Part shown: positions 32,205-42,032 of the stretch, piece after piece | Layout of the letters: each line of letters begins with the position of its first letter | How positions within the stretch are numbered: the first letter of the stretch is position 1 | NCBI RefSeq assembly: GCF_001434145.1 | Contig: NZ_AZED01000004.1 | Span: 1 to 64,000 of the forward strand | DNA length: 64,000 bases | Direction: 5' to 3' | Source of the DNA: Lentilactobacillus otakiensis DSM 19908 = JCM 15040 | GTDB taxonomy: Bacteria > Bacillota > Bacilli > Lactobacillales > Lactobacillaceae | Program-made: the position numbers and the translations under genes | The notes under the pieces: generated by a model | Told to the model about the DNA's origin: nothing | Database searches by the model: none | Seen by the model: only the letters and a program-made list of their open reading frames with translations

Positions 32205-33539
32205 TTGGATTACGCACATCAACAATTAAAACGAGAAAAGGTCTTTCGCGACCCGGTTCACAACTACGTCTATGTTAAGTATCAAGTCATTTTGGATTTG
32301 ATCAACACCTCGGAATTCCAACGATTACGTCGTGTCCATCAACTGGGAACGACTTCGCTGATTTTTCATGGTGCCGAGCACTCCCGATTTTCTCACTCCG
32401 TCGGGGTTTATGAAATTGCCAGACGGATCATCGAATCCTTCCAAAAGAATTTTATGTCCAAAGAACCTGGGGACGGTCTCTGGGATGATTCCGAGAAATT
32501 AGTCACCCTCTGCGCTGCTCTGCTACATGATGTTGGCCATGGAGCGTACTCACACACCTTTGAGCACATCTTTGGCACTAACCATGAACAGATTACCCAA
32601 GCGATCATAACATCGCCTACAACGGAAATTAACCAGGTTTTACGAAGGGTCAGTCCTGACTTTCCAGAAAAAGTCGCCAGCGTCATCAATAAGACCTATC
32701 CCAACAAGCAGGTCGTTGAAATGATCTCCAGTCAACTAGACGCCGACCGAATGGATTATTTGCTCCGGGATGCATATAACACCGGCGTTAAGTACGGCAC
32801 GTTTGACCTTTCCAGAATCCTGGAAGTTATGCGGCCATATAAAGATGGCATCTGTTTCGAGATGAGCGGCATGCACGCCGTTGAGGATTATATCGTCAGC
32901 CGATTCCAAATGTATCAGCAGGTTTATTTCCATCCAGTTTCCCGATCGATGGAAGTCGTCTTAAACCGTCTGCTTCAGCGAGCCAAAGTCATCTTCAGCT
33001 CCGAAGTTAATCATGATCCGCAGACACCCTATCTGCTGTTGCCATTCTTCAAAGGTGATTTTAATCTGGATGATTATCTTCAACTAGACGACGGCGTGTT
33101 GAACACCTACTTCATTCACTGGAAACGGTACCCGGATGACATTTTAAGCAACTTGGCCAGTCGATTCATTGACCGAAAGCCTTTGAAATCCGTTAAATTC
33201 GACAAATCAACCAGCAACTTGCTGCCACGATTGCGTCAGATTATTGAACAGTCAGGTTTTAATCCTGACTATTATACGGCGACCGACAACAGTTTCGACT
33301 TGCCGTACGACGCTTATCAAGCCGACAAAAAACAAATCCACCTCATGCAAGACGACGGCACGTTAGTGTCACTATCATCAGTCAGCCCACTGGTTCGAGC
33401 AATTTCAGATCGTCAAACTGGTGATAATCGGTTCTTCTTCCCACGAGAGATTTTAAAGCCAGACGAGAACGTCGATTTGTTCCAGCCGGAATATGACGAA
33501 TTTAACCGCCACATTCGAAATGACCAACTCATTCAATAA
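32205..33539 (+). CDS. HD-domain phosphohydrolase (YwfO/SAMHD1-like)
   Basis: 444-residue protein. The metal site is complete: His in AEHSRFSHSVGVYE near residue 57, the HD pair in LLHDVGHGAYSH near 108, and Asp in SQLDADRMDYLLRDAYNTG near 180. This HD arrangement is shared with dNTP triphosphohydrolases such as SAMHD1 and Enterococcus EF1143, so nucleotide hydrolysis is likely though not proven. TTG 32205 follows GGAGG. It starts 12 bases after lipL and 18 bases before the HAD gene. Confidence 0.87.
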   Translation: MDYAHQQLKREKVFRDPVHNYVYVKYQVILDLINTSEFQRLRRVHQLGTTSLIFHGAEHSRFSHSVGVYEIARRIIESFQKNFMSKEPGDGLWDDSEKLVTLCAALLHDVGHGAYSHTFEHIFGTNHEQITQAIITSPTTEINQVLRRVSPDFPEKVASVINKTYPNKQVVEMISSQLDADRMDYLLRDAYNTGVKYGTFDLSRILEVMRPYKDGICFEMSGMHAVEDYIVSRFQMYQQVYFHPVSRSMEVVLNRLLQRAKVIFSSEVNHDPQTPYLLLPFFKGDFNLDDYLQLDDGVLNTYFIHWKRYPDDILSNLASRFIDRKPLKSVKFDKSTSNLLPRLRQIIEQSGFNPDYYTATDNSFDLPYDAYQADKKQIHLMQDDGTLVSLSSVSPLVRAISDRQTGDNRFFFPREILKPDENVDLFQPEYDEFNRHIRNDQLIQ

Positions 33540-33557
33540 CTTAAAGGAGACTCACGC

Positions 33558-34367
33558 ATGGATATCAAACTCATTGCCATCGATATTGACGGCACTCTCT
33601 TAAACGAAAAGAACGAACTGGCTCAACCCACCATCGATGCCATTACCGCTGCCCGAAAAAAAGGTGTCAAAATTGTCTTGTGTACCGGCCGCCCGTTAAG
33701 TGGCGTTCAGCCATATTTGGACAAGCTCAAAATTAGCGGCGGCGACGAATTTGCAATTACATTTAACGGTGCCATGGCACAGACTTTAGCCGGTAAGGTC
33801 ACGGTCAATCACACGATTACTTACGATAATTTCCTTGAAACAGAAATGCTCAGCCGTAAGTTAAATGTTAACTATCAAATTGAAACTACCGACAGCATTT
33901 ACACCACGAATCGGGATACCAACCCATATGGGATCGCTGAAAGTTTTCTGGTTCGGCTGCCAATCAAATTCAGATCACCGGAAGAAATTCCTCGCGACCT
34001 GGTAATGTCAAAGGCAATGTTTGTTGATTTCCCAGAAAATATTACCAAGGCTAATCAGTTAATTCCTGACAAGTTACGAAATGATATGTATGTGGTTCAA
34101 ACCGAACCCTTCTTTATTGAAATGATGAACAAGCAGGCCAGCAAAGGTAAAACCCTTGGCGAGTTGGCTGATCAACTGAATTTAACCAAAGACAACATTA
34201 TGGCGATTGGCGATCAAGGAAATGATTTTACAATGGTTGACTATGCCGGCTTTGGCGTGGCAATGGGCAACGCAATTGATGAGGTCAAAAAAGCCGCTCA
34301 ATTTATTACCAAGCCCAACACTGAAGATGGCGTGGCATTTGCCATTAATAAGTATGTCAATGATTAG
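33558..34367 (+). CDS. Cof-type HAD phosphatase
   Basis: Cytoplasmic sugar- or nucleotide-phosphate phosphatase of the Cof subfamily. Motif I DIDGTLL near residue 8, motif II CTGRP near 42, motif III Lys in MSKAMF near 152 and ASKGKTLGE near 196, motif [16 protein letters not shown] near 220. 269 residues is usual. ATG 33558 follows AAAGGAGA. The substrate is unknown. Last gene of the lipL-HD-HAD operon. Confidence 0.92.
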   Translation: MDIKLIAIDIDGTLLNEKNELAQPTIDAITAARKKGVKIVLCTGRPLSGVQPYLDKLKISGGDEFAITFNGAMAQTLAGKVTVNHTITYDNFLETEMLSRKLNVNYQIETTDSIYTTNRDTNPYGIAESFLVRLPIKFRSPEEIPRDLVMSKAMFVDFPENITKANQLIPDKLRNDMYVVQTEPFFIEMMNKQASKGKTLGELADQLNLTKDNIMAIGDQGNDFTMVDYAGFGVAMGNAIDEVKKAAQFITKPNTEDGVAFAINKYVND

Positions 34368-34375
34368 ACCAAATT

Positions 34376-34419
34376 AAAGGATCTCAACGAGGCATGTGCC
34401 TCATTGAGATCCTTTTTGT
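34376..34419 (+). terminator. Terminator of the lipL-HD-HAD operon
   Basis: A stem of about 19 bp (34376-34394 with 34397-34415), one mismatch, two-base loop, followed by TTTTTG. Its mirror may also help stop the convergent DUF3899 gene. Confidence 0.93.
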
Positions 34420-34432
34420 TTGCAATATTTGA

Positions 34433-34798
34433 TTAAATACTTGTCAAAATGATTCCTAGAACAATCAAGAAACCACCCACACCCAAACAGTATCGGGCGT
34501 ATTTATTAACTCTGATTGGTTGATTTTTGATTGAAGCAACATCTTTAGCCTTCGGGTGTTTGGGATCATTTTCAGCTTCCAAATCACTTTTCTTGCGAAT
34601 ATGAAACCGCCATCCGGTAAACAAATGGCCGGAGCCAACAATAAAAACAGATCCCAGAACAATGAGAAATAAGCCGACTAAAAAGTCGAGATTTCCCAAC
34701 ACCATTTTGGGCATTTTAAATAAAATTAGCAGGATATTGATAATCACAACGGCAACGACAGAAGACCAGGCTGGACGTTTCTTAATCAAATCGATCAT
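34433..34798 (-). CDS. Small membrane protein, DUF3899-like
   Basis: 121 residues with three hydrophobic segments at about 12-32, 38-62 and 100-120. A charged loop (about 68-95) faces one side of the membrane. It resembles the DUF3899 family of lactobacilli; no function is known. Its ATG overlaps the prs stop (TAATG), so it is translationally coupled to prs. Confidence 0.75.
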   Translation of the reverse strand: MIDLIKKRPAWSSVVAVVIINILLILFKMPKMVLGNLDFLVGLFLIVLGSVFIVGSGHLFTGWRFHIRKKSDLEAENDPKHPKAKDVASIKNQPIRVNKYARYCLGVGGFLIVLGIILTSI

Positions 34799-35778
34799 TA
34801 ATTTTGTTCACCACGAAATCTATTCTTGAACAATGGACTCACCGGCTTGTTTTCGTTGATGCGTTTAATAGCATCGCCAATCAACGGACCAACGGAAACT
34901 TGTTCAATCTTATCAATCTGCTTTTCTTTTGGTAATTGAATGGTATCGGTCACAACTAACTGCTTAATGGGTGACTTTTTGATTCTTTCAATTGCAGGGC
35001 CTGAAAGCACTGGATGAGTACAGCAAGCATAAACCTCACTGGCACCAGCATCCATCAAAGCCTGAGCACCTAGCGTGATTGTTCCAGCAGTGTCGATCAT
35101 ATCATCAATCATCAGACAACGCTTACCTTTGACATCCCCAATGATATTCATAATTTCGGCTACGTTGGCACGTGGGCGACGCTTATCAATAATTGCAATT
35201 GGGGCTTTCAAAAATTCAGCTAATGCACGGGCTCTTGAAACACCACCATGATCAGGTGACACAACAACGTCATCACTGCCGAAACCCTGCTTGATAAAGT
35301 GATCAGCCAATAATGGTGCCCCCATTAAATGATCAACTGGAATATCAAAGAATCCCTGAATTTGAGCAGCGTGCAAATCAAGTGCAACCACTCTGTCAAC
35401 CCCGTCTGTCTGCAGCATATTTGCCACCAATTTGGCGGTAATTGGTTCACGTGACCGAGCTTTTCGATCTTGACGTGCGTAACCATAGTATGGAATCACG
35501 ACATTAATCATTCCGGCACTGGCACGGCGTAATGCATCAACCATGATCAATAATTCCATCAGGTTGTCATTAACCGGAGCAGATGTCGATTGAATGATAA
35601 AAATGTTGTCGCCACGGATACTTTCATCGATATTAATGCGAATCTCCCCGTCACTAAACCGATCAACAGAAGTTTTTCCCAAGGGAACGCCAACAGTTTC
35701 CGCGATCTTCTCAGCCAAAGGACGATTAGAATTCAGAGCGAAAATCTTTAGTTTCGAATCAAAATATTGCTGAGCCAT
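34798..35778 (-). CDS. prs: Ribose-phosphate pyrophosphokinase
   Basis: Makes PRPP from ribose 5-phosphate and ATP, feeding purine, pyrimidine, NAD, His and Trp synthesis. [17 protein letters not shown] near residue 40, [14 protein letters not shown] near 100 and the PRPP loop [13 protein letters not shown] near 226 are seen. 326 residues. ATG 35778 follows GGAGG with 5 bases; the longer frame has no site. A TATAAT (35825-35830, minus) in the 76-base gap after glmU may be an extra promoter. Confidence 0.97.
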   Translation of the reverse strand: MAQQYFDSKLKIFALNSNRPLAEKIAETVGVPLGKTSVDRFSDGEIRINIDESIRGDNIFIIQSTSAPVNDNLMELLIMVDALRRASAGMINVVIPYYGYARQDRKARSREPITAKLVANMLQTDGVDRVVALDLHAAQIQGFFDIPVDHLMGAPLLADHFIKQGFGSDDVVVSPDHGGVSRARALAEFLKAPIAIIDKRRPRANVAEIMNIIGDVKGKRCLMIDDMIDTAGTITLGAQALMDAGASEVYACCTHPVLSGPAIERIKKSPIKQLVVTDTIQLPKEKQIDKIEQVSVGPLIGDAIKRINENKPVSPLFKNRFRGEQN

Positions 35779-35854
35779 ATGATCCTCCAATATGTTTTTT
35801 GTTAACTCACATCTCAATAACTTAATTATACAATGTTTTAATTAAAAATCAGAG

Positions 35855-37231
35855 TTAATCTTTCTGATAAGGCAATTTTTTGAAATAACCGGCTTTATTC
35901 GTCTGGCGCGCACGGGCAATCGCCATATCGTACTGGTTAACTGTCTTATTAATGGTGGATCCAGCAGCGATGAATGAATGGTCAGCAACTTCCAAAGGTG
36001 CAATCAAATTAGAATTGCTGCCGATAAAGGAATCGTCGCCCACTGTCGTTTCATGCTTATGGGCGCCATCATAATTGGCAAAAATCACACCACAGCCAAC
36101 GTTGATATTCTTGCCAAGTTTGGCATTCCCAACGTAAGTTAAATGGCCAACCTTGGTGCCTTCATCAATCGAGGACTTCTTAATTTCAACAAAGTTACCT
36201 AAATGAACGTGCTTGCCAATCTTGGCTTCCGGACGCAAGTGACTATTAGGACCGATGTCGGAGTGATCCATCATCTCTGATTCTTCGATCAACGAAGATG
36301 TCACTTTGACATGATCATGAAGAATGGAATCCCGAATTTCAGAGTTCGCGCCAATATAACAGTCACTGCCAATCACCGTGTGGCCTTTTAGTTGAACACC
36401 TGGTTCGATGATTGTATCTGAGCCAATTTTAACGTCAGCGTCAATATAAGTCCGTTCCGGATCAATCATCGAAATGCCGTCCATCATGTGCTGACGGTTA
36501 ATTCTGGTACGCATAATTTTGGTGGCACGAGCTAACGCAATTCGATCATTAACCCCCATTGACTCGTCAAAATCATCCATCTTGTAGGCTGCAATCGTTT
36601 CCCCTTCGGACTTCAAAATCTCAATAACATCAGTCAGATAATACTCACCTTGCGCATTATCATTGGTCAGCTTATGCAATGCATCGAATAAAGCACGATT
36701 ATCAAATACATAAACACCAGTATTAATTTCATCGATCGCCTGCTCTTCTCGAGTGGCGTCCTTTTGTTCAACGATCTTTTCCACGATGCCCAAATCATTC
36801 CGGACAATTCGACCATACCCGGTTGGATCCGGTGCTTTAGAAGTTAAGATAGTTGCTTTGGCTTTTTTATTTTCGTGATAAGTAAATAAATCTTCGAACG
36901 TTTTCGTCGTAAACAGTGGTGTGTCACCACTGACGACCATAGTCATGCCGTCCAGATTTCCTAATAATTTTTCAGCTTGCAAGACCGCATGGCCAGTACC
37001 CAACTGCTGCTCTTGTACAGCATACTGAGTCCGGTCGCCCAAATTCTGACGGACAGCGTCGGCACCAAAACCGACAACCGTCACGACATTATCCATATTG
37101 GCTTTCTCAACTGCAGTTAAAACATGGTCAACCATTGTTTTACCACAAAGTCGGTGGAGGACCTTGTAAAGCTTGGATTTCATCCGGGTCCCCTTACCCG
37201 CTGCCAGTATGATTGTGTTTTTTGTTGCCAT
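35855..37231 (-). CDS. glmU: Bifunctional GlmU: N-acetyltransferase and UDP-GlcNAc pyrophosphorylase
   Basis: Makes UDP-GlcNAc for the cell wall. The N-terminal uridylyltransferase has [11 protein letters not shown] near residue 10 and [10 protein letters not shown] near 75. From about 250 the left-handed beta-helix of hexapeptide repeats forms the acetyltransferase ([22 protein letters not shown]). 458 residues. In the purR-glmU-prs operon; starts 20 bases after purR. Product feeds MurA, also in this window. Confidence 0.97.
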   Translation of the reverse strand: MATKNTIILAAGKGTRMKSKLYKVLHRLCGKTMVDHVLTAVEKANMDNVVTVVGFGADAVRQNLGDRTQYAVQEQQLGTGHAVLQAEKLLGNLDGMTMVVSGDTPLFTTKTFEDLFTYHENKKAKATILTSKAPDPTGYGRIVRNDLGIVEKIVEQKDATREEQAIDEINTGVYVFDNRALFDALHKLTNDNAQGEYYLTDVIEILKSEGETIAAYKMDDFDESMGVNDRIALARATKIMRTRINRQHMMDGISMIDPERTYIDADVKIGSDTIIEPGVQLKGHTVIGSDCYIGANSEIRDSILHDHVKVTSSLIEESEMMDHSDIGPNSHLRPEAKIGKHVHLGNFVEIKKSSIDEGTKVGHLTYVGNAKLGKNINVGCGVIFANYDGAHKHETTVGDDSFIGSNSNLIAPLEVADHSFIAAGSTINKTVNQYDMAIARARQTNKAGYFKKLPYQKD

Positions 37232-37251
37232 TATATATTTCTCCCCAATGC

Positions 37252-38070
37252 TTAATTAAATATTTTCTCGATGTAATTTCCAGGTTGTGAAACGACCGTG
37301 TTGTTCTCGGCGTCCACACGCATCAATGATGTGTAGTCACCAATGGTCCGACCGTTTGGCGCAGTGCTTTCGGCTACTACCCCAACACCAATCAAATTGG
37401 CATCAAATTCTTCGACCATGGAAATCATCCCACCAACAGTTCCGCCGCCACGCATATAATCATCAACGATCAACACGTTGGAATCAGGTCTGAGACTCCG
37501 CTTGGACAACGACATCTTTTCAATTCTGGTCGATGAACCTGAAACATAATTAACGTTAACGGTTGAACCTTCAGTAATTTCAGTATCGTGTCTAACAATC
37601 ACAAACGGCACGTTTAAGAAATCAGCGACACTCTGGGCAATTGGCACACCCTTGGTCGCAATCGTCATCACCGCGTCAACGCTTTGATTCAGATACTGGG
37701 TTGCAAAGATCCGCCCAATTTCCCGCAGCGTTGCCGGACTGCCTAACAAATCTGACATGTAGACGTACCCACCCGGCAAATATCGGGTGTCTGAGGACAT
37801 CTCCTCAATTAATTTGTTAACGACCTCTTGAGCCTCATCTTTAAGAATGTACGGCAAAAACCTGGTCCCACCAGCGGCACCAGGAATGGTTTCAAGCAGA
37901 CCGGTTCCCCGATCTTGAAATGTTCGTTTTAAAATGGTTAAGTCTTCACTAATCGAGGACTTGGCTGATTCGTATCGATCTGCAAAAAATGTTAAAGGCA
38001 CAAGTGTATGTGGCCGCTCCAACATATAGCGGGTCATATCGATCAGTCGATCACTTCTTCTTGTTTTCAA
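37252..38070 (-). CDS. purR: Purine operon repressor PurR
   Basis: PRPP-responsive repressor of purine genes in Gram-positives. An N-terminal winged helix (about 1-72, [14 protein letters not shown]) precedes a phosphoribosyltransferase-fold domain with the PRPP loop [17 protein letters not shown] near 198. 272 residues from TTG 38070, chosen because GAGGTGG lies 5 bases upstream; a GTG three codons earlier overlaps the site. A PurBox-like sequence lies about 50 bases upstream. Confidence 0.95.
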   Translation of the reverse strand: MKTRRSDRLIDMTRYMLERPHTLVPLTFFADRYESAKSSISEDLTILKRTFQDRGTGLLETIPGAAGGTRFLPYILKDEAQEVVNKLIEEMSSDTRYLPGGYVYMSDLLGSPATLREIGRIFATQYLNQSVDAVMTIATKGVPIAQSVADFLNVPFVIVRHDTEITEGSTVNVNYVSGSSTRIEKMSLSKRSLRPDSNVLIVDDYMRGGGTVGGMISMVEEFDANLIGVGVVAESTAPNGRTIGDYTSLMRVDAENNTVVSQPGNYIEKIFN

Positions 38071-38115
38071 AAATTCCACCTCGAGTTTATGTAATATCTA
38101 TTTGATTTTATCATA

Positions 38116-38128
38116 AATGTTCGTCTTT
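38116..38128 (-). promoter_or_regulatory. Candidate PurBox upstream of purR
   Basis: Minus strand AAAGACGAACATT. The Bacillus PurBox is AWWWCCGAACWWT, so 11 of 13 positions fit, including the central CGAAC. Only one box was found, whereas Bacillus operators usually have two in inverted order. Autoregulation is likely but not certain. Confidence 0.55.
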
Positions 38129-38165
38129 AGGGGAATTTATAGCAAAATATAATAACGTTTTAAAA

Positions 38166-38969
38166 TCAACGGCTCTTATTAGCAATTGAATTATAAATCA
38201 ATGCTGATCCATAAATGACGGCCTCGATACTGGCGATAAAGAAAGTCACCGGCCAGTTGGTCACATAACCGAGATATAAACCAAACCAAACACCAAAGAT
38301 TGCAAAAGCAATTGCTAACAACATCATTTGAATCACGGTGTGGGCAAAATATTTGGAGCTGGCTGCCGGTAAGGTCAATAATACGAAAATCAAAAGTGAG
38401 CCGACAATCTGGGCGGCAACACTGACGCTAAATGCCAGCAAGACAAGAAAGATAATTGAAATTAAGGAACTGTGGATATGATTTGTCTTCGCGCCGACCG
38501 CGTCAAAGGAATCATCTTTCAAATTTCTGAAGATAAAAAATAACACCACTAAGACTAAAACGGAAAGAATGGCCATTTGAACGACTTCTTGATGGCTGAT
38601 CCCGATGACACTCCCAAATAAAATGCTGGTCGCATAACTGGAATTCTTGTTTGATAATGACAAGAACAGAATTCCCAAACCAATAAACAGCCCAGAAATG
38701 GCACTAATCACTGACTCACGCCGAGATTCAACTGCACCACTCAACTCACCGACCAGAATCGAACTGACGGTGGTAAAAGCCAGCATCCCATTTAAAGGTG
38801 TCCAGCCGATGAAAATCCCAAAGGCAGCACCAGCAAAACCAATTTCTGACAGTGTGTGGGTCATGAAAGGCATATTCCGAGCAACCACAAAAACGCCCAT
38901 GATTCCACTAACAATGGCGATAAGGGTTCCCGCTAAATATGCATTCTGCATAAATTCAAAACTAAACAT
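38166..38969 (-). CDS. znuB: Metal ABC transporter permease (ZnuB/AdcB-like)
   Basis: 267-residue membrane protein with about eight helices, ABC-3 permease family. AGAAFGIFIGW near residue 45 and LLIFVLLTLPAASSKYFAH near 195 are typical of zinc/manganese permeases. ATG 38969 follows AAGGAGGG; the frame upstream lies in the ATPase gene. It overlaps the ATPase gene by 8 bases. No solute-binding lipoprotein gene is adjacent. Confidence 0.85.
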   Translation of the reverse strand: MFSFEFMQNAYLAGTLIAIVSGIMGVFVVARNMPFMTHTLSEIGFAGAAFGIFIGWTPLNGMLAFTTVSSILVGELSGAVESRRESVISAISGLFIGLGILFLSLSNKNSSYATSILFGSVIGISHQEVVQMAILSVLVLVVLFFIFRNLKDDSFDAVGAKTNHIHSSLISIIFLVLLAFSVSVAAQIVGSLLIFVLLTLPAASSKYFAHTVIQMMLLAIAFAIFGVWFGLYLGYVTNWPVTFFIASIEAVIYGSALIYNSIANKSR

Positions 38970-39645
38970 ATTCGCCCTCCTTAGAATCATTATGAAGCTC
39001 GCTGATTGGCCCCGCGGTATAACCATTCTTGGTTAACCATAAGAAATGATCTGGATATTCATGAATGACCTGCATATCATGGGAGACGAAAATGATCGTT
39101 AACCCTAAGGCTTTGTTCAATCGCAGAACAACATCCAGTAGTTCCCGCTTGGTGTTGGGATCCAGGCTAGCCGTTGACTCATCCAAAATCAAAAGGTCCG
39201 GATCGTTAATCAGCGCCTGTGCTAAATAGGCTTTCTGCTTTTCACCGCCAGATGCCAACCCAAGCGGTCGCTTGGAAATGTGTTCGAGATTAACCTGCTT
39301 GATGACCGTCTGAATCTTTTGCTTTTCTTTTCGTGAGAGCCACGGCAACTTAATCCCAGTAAAATTCAGGGAGATAAAATCTTCAATCGACAAGGGATAT
39401 TCAACATCAACATTTCGAAATTGGGGTACGTACCCTATCTTCAGGCCATTTTTGATCTTGATTCGGCCCGCAGATGGTTTCAGTTGATTCAAAATCACTC
39501 TAATCAAAGTGGTCTTACCCACACCATTCTCACCAATCACGCCAAGGAATTCGCCTCGTTGAACTTTAAAAGTTAAATCAGAAAGTACTTGGTGATTGGG
39601 AAAGCTTAATGATAAATCTTCGACTGAAATTAATGTTTCACTCAA
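38962..39645 (-). CDS. znuC: Metal ABC transporter ATP-binding protein (ZnuC/AdcC-like)
   Basis: 227-residue ATPase. Walker A GENGVGKTT near residue 38, Q-loop VPQFR near 75, signature LASGGEKQK near 130, Walker B DLLILDES near 152, H-loop SHD near 188. TTG 39645 lies 9 bases behind GGAGG. The Zur-like operator before it and the ABC-3 permease partner point to zinc, though manganese is possible. The pair is inserted between ispE and purR, genes that adjoin in Bacillus. Confidence 0.86.
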   Translation of the reverse strand: MSETLISVEDLSLSFPNHQVLSDLTFKVQRGEFLGVIGENGVGKTTLIRVILNQLKPSAGRIKIKNGLKIGYVPQFRNVDVEYPLSIEDFISLNFTGIKLPWLSRKEKQKIQTVIKQVNLEHISKRPLGLASGGEKQKAYLAQALINDPDLLILDESTASLDPNTKRELLDVVLRLNKALGLTIIFVSHDMQVIHEYPDHFLWLTKNGYTAGPISELHNDSKEGEYV

Positions 39646-39669
39646 ATGAAAATCCCTCCACAACTTTGT

Positions 39670-39719
39670 AAAAAGTAATTATTACTATTTTAGTTTAGAT
39701 TAAATTCAAATTTTGTCAA
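39670..39719 (-). promoter_or_regulatory. Promoter with Zur-like operator for the metal ABC genes
   Basis: Minus strand TTGACA (39714-39719), 16-base spacer, TAAACT (39692-39697). Just downstream, 39675-39685 reads GTAATTATTAC, a perfect 5-1-5 palindrome flanked by A and T runs. The Bacillus Zur box core is GTAATNATTAC. Its place over the transcript start fits repression by zinc-loaded Zur. Confidence 0.75.
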
Positions 39720-39729
39720 TCACTGGGGC

Positions 39730-39776
39730 AAATTAAAAGGGCTGCTTGAACAAAACTGAAGGTTTGTCAGCAACCC
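39730..39776 (-). terminator. Terminator of ispE
   Basis: Arms 39739-39746 and 39769-39776 form an 8-bp stem with one G-U pair, extended by ACAAA/TTTGT inside. TTTTAATTTG follows on the minus strand. Confidence 0.8.
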
Positions 39777-39789
39777 GATATTCATGATT

Positions 39790-40662
39790 TTAAAAGACTG
39801 GGTTCGTATCACACTCTGGTTGAGCGATATATACCTCATTACAAAAACCAGAAATACTGTTATAAACCCGATGGGCACGAGATTCAGTTCGGCAGATTCC
39901 GTATACTGTCGGCCCACTGCCACTCATTTGTGAACCATCAGCCCCATATTCAACCAAGCGTGATTTCAGTGTTTCAATTTGGGGATGACTAGCTGTCGTA
40001 ATCTCTTCCAAAGAATTGCCGATGTTGCTGACAATTCGATCGTAGTCAGAATTCTCAATTCCCGCCAACAGTTCATCAATTTGTGGGTGGCTTACTTGAG
40101 TCGTCGCTACCTGTCGAAGAATTTTAGGCGTTGAGACGCTGATATTCGGCTTGGCCAAAACGAACCACATTTTTGGCAATTTTTGCAATGGGGTCACGAT
40201 CTCACCCCGGCCGCTCACCAATGCCGTTCTGCTATACACACAGTATGGCACGTCTGAGTCCACCTGAATGCCAATCTGGGCTAATTCCGCAAATGATAAT
40301 CCGGCATCAAACATTTCGTTGAGTGCACGCAACACAGCAGCAGCATCAGATGAACCGCCACCCAACCCAGCGGCAACCGGAATGTTTTTCTTGATCGAAA
40401 TTTTCAAACCAGTCTGGATACCAACTTTATTTAAAAATAAATGTGCTGCCTGATAGGCAAGATTGCGCCGATCATTTGGCAAAAAACTGCTATCGGACAG
40501 AATTCGGATATTGTCATGACGATCAGTGGTTTCGATTTGAATGTGGTCACTTAATCCAATTGAGGTCATCACCATTCGCCATTCAATCGCGCCATCAGGA
40601 TGAACGAAGGGTGCATCCAAGCCAAGATTCAGTTTTGCTGGTGCTCGAACAATTCGTTTCAC
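39790..40662 (-). CDS. ispE: IspE-type GHMP kinase (CDP-methylerythritol kinase)
   Basis: GHMP-fold kinase of 290 residues. The N-terminal APAKLNLGLD holds the catalytic Lys. The glycine-rich loop PVAAGLGGGSSDAAA near residue 93 and SGSGPTVYG near 262 complete the site. By sequence it is the fourth enzyme of the MEP isoprenoid pathway. The same window carries HMG-CoA reductase, and lactobacilli make isoprenoids by mevalonate, so its real substrate is doubtful. GTG 40662 follows GGGGGTGG. It lies between veg and the metal transporter, the veg-ispE-purR position of Bacillus. Confidence 0.92.
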   Translation of the reverse strand: MKRIVRAPAKLNLGLDAPFVHPDGAIEWRMVMTSIGLSDHIQIETTDRHDNIRILSDSSFLPNDRRNLAYQAAHLFLNKVGIQTGLKISIKKNIPVAAGLGGGSSDAAAVLRALNEMFDAGLSFAELAQIGIQVDSDVPYCVYSRTALVSGRGEIVTPLQKLPKMWFVLAKPNISVSTPKILRQVATTQVSHPQIDELLAGIENSDYDRIVSNIGNSLEEITTASHPQIETLKSRLVEYGADGSQMSGSGPTVYGICRTESRAHRVYNSISGFCNEVYIAQPECDTNPVF

Positions 40663-40751
40663 TTGGATCCACCCCCCTCATTGTTTATTAATAACAAAAT
40701 TATACTAAATTATTAATAAAATGTCAGTGTTTAGGTGATAAAAGGGCAAAA

Positions 40752-40770
40752 CAAAAAGGCCTCTCAGGCC
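40752..40770 (-). terminator. Terminator of veg
   Basis: GGCCT-GAG-AGGCC stem (40758-40770), 5 bp and GC-rich, followed by TTTTTGTTTT on the minus strand. Confidence 0.75.
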
Positions 40771-40794
40771 CCACAATGATTTCGACTCAATAAG

Positions 40795-41043
40795 TTAGAC
40801 TGCTTGAGAAGCATCAAAGTCAACTTCGATGTTCTTCGTCAAAATATCAGTATAACTATAAGAAACGCGCTCAAAATTCGCTTTCCCTGGATCTAATTCG
40901 ACAACAAAAATAGCAGGAAATGTTTCCCTCAAAATTCCCTGACGCTTGGTTGTCTTTCTTCTCCCAATTTGAGAAGTTACTAGTACGTGTTGGCCGATAT
41001 GATCGTCCATCTTATGCTTAATAACAGATAAAGTCACTGGCAT
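40795..41043 (-). CDS. veg: Veg protein
   Basis: 82-residue small basic protein. LSVIKHKMDDHIGQHV near residue 4 and GRRKTTKRQGIL near 27 match Veg, which in Bacillus promotes biofilm formation by countering SinR. Whether that role holds in lactobacilli, which lack sporulation genes, is unknown. ATG 41043 follows GAGGTGAG; the longer frame starts in the gap. Usual place between rsmA and ispE. Confidence 0.92.
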   Translation of the reverse strand: MPVTLSVIKHKMDDHIGQHVLVTSQIGRRKTTKRQGILRETFPAIFVVELDPGKANFERVSYSYTDILTKNIEVDFDASQAV

Positions 41044-41141
41044 TCTACTCACCTCACGATGGTTCATTATATCACAAGAGTAATAGAAATGCAATTTTTT
41101 ACCACAACTTAAGCCATCTAGCAATAATAAAGCCCTAAGAA

Positions 41142-42032
41142 TTAGATTAAATTTTTCAAAGTATGGAATGCATTCGCCATGGACACAAACTGTGCCACCG
41201 TCAAACTTTCAGGACGGACTCCCGCATCGATATCAACAGCTGCCAACACCTCTTTGATTGCTGCTTTAATTTCTGGTGTTTTGCCAAAAACGCCCTGCAA
41301 ATTATTCCATAACGTTTTTCGCTGATGCATAAAGCATCCGCGGACAAAACTGATAAAAGCCTTCTGATCAAAGGGTTTGACCGGGTTATCAGCCCGTGGT
41401 GTCAATTTAACAATTGCCGAATCGACTTTGGGTTGTGGAATAAACGCCGTTTTTGGAACAACAAACGAAATTTCAACATGATTCAATTCCTGAACAATGA
41501 CAGATAATGAACCGTATGGTTTAGTGGACGGGTTAGCATTCAGCCTTTCAGCAACTTCTTTTTGCATCATTACAACAATGGCATTAAAGACCGTCTCTCC
41601 AGCGATCAGGTCCATCACGATTGGCGTTGTAATGTAGTATGGCAGATTGGCAACCACTTTTAACGGTTTGGAACTGTCAAATTCTTCACCGATAATTTTG
41701 GGCAAATTGGCCTTTAAAATATCTTGATTAATAATCTTGATATTGTCATAAGGCGCCAAGGTTTCATCCAATACCGGCAGCAGGTTGGCATCAATCTCAA
41801 AGGCGATCACTTTGTTAGCAGCTTTTGCCAACTGCTCGGTCAAGCCCCCAATTCCAGGACCAATTTCGATCACATTATCTTCTTTGGTAATCTCAGCAGC
41901 TTTAACAATATTGTCCAAAACGCCAAGGTCAGTTAAAAAGTTTTGACCCAAACTTTTCTTAGCGGATAAATGATATCGATTCAAGATGGCCTGAGTCCGA
42001 ATAGGACTGGCAATTTGTGGATATTCAGTCAT
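41142..42032 (-). CDS. rsmA: 16S rRNA (adenine1518/1519-N6)-dimethyltransferase
   Basis: Dimethylates two adjacent adenines in helix 45 of 16S rRNA, late in 30S assembly (KsgA). SLGQNFLTD near residue 29; SAM loop VIEIGPGIGGLTEQLA near 53; catalytic NLPYYITTP near 127. 296 residues from ATG 42032, behind AAGGAG. It overlaps the end of rnmV by 8 bases. Confidence 0.97.
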   Translation of the reverse strand: MTEYPQIASPIRTQAILNRYHLSAKKSLGQNFLTDLGVLDNIVKAAEITKEDNVIEIGPGIGGLTEQLAKAANKVIAFEIDANLLPVLDETLAPYDNIKIINQDILKANLPKIIGEEFDSSKPLKVVANLPYYITTPIVMDLIAGETVFNAIVVMMQKEVAERLNANPSTKPYGSLSVIVQELNHVEISFVVPKTAFIPQPKVDSAIVKLTPRADNPVKPFDQKAFISFVRGCFMHQRKTLWNNLQGVFGKTPEIKAAIKEVLAAVDIDAGVRPESLTVAQFVSMANAFHTLKNLI

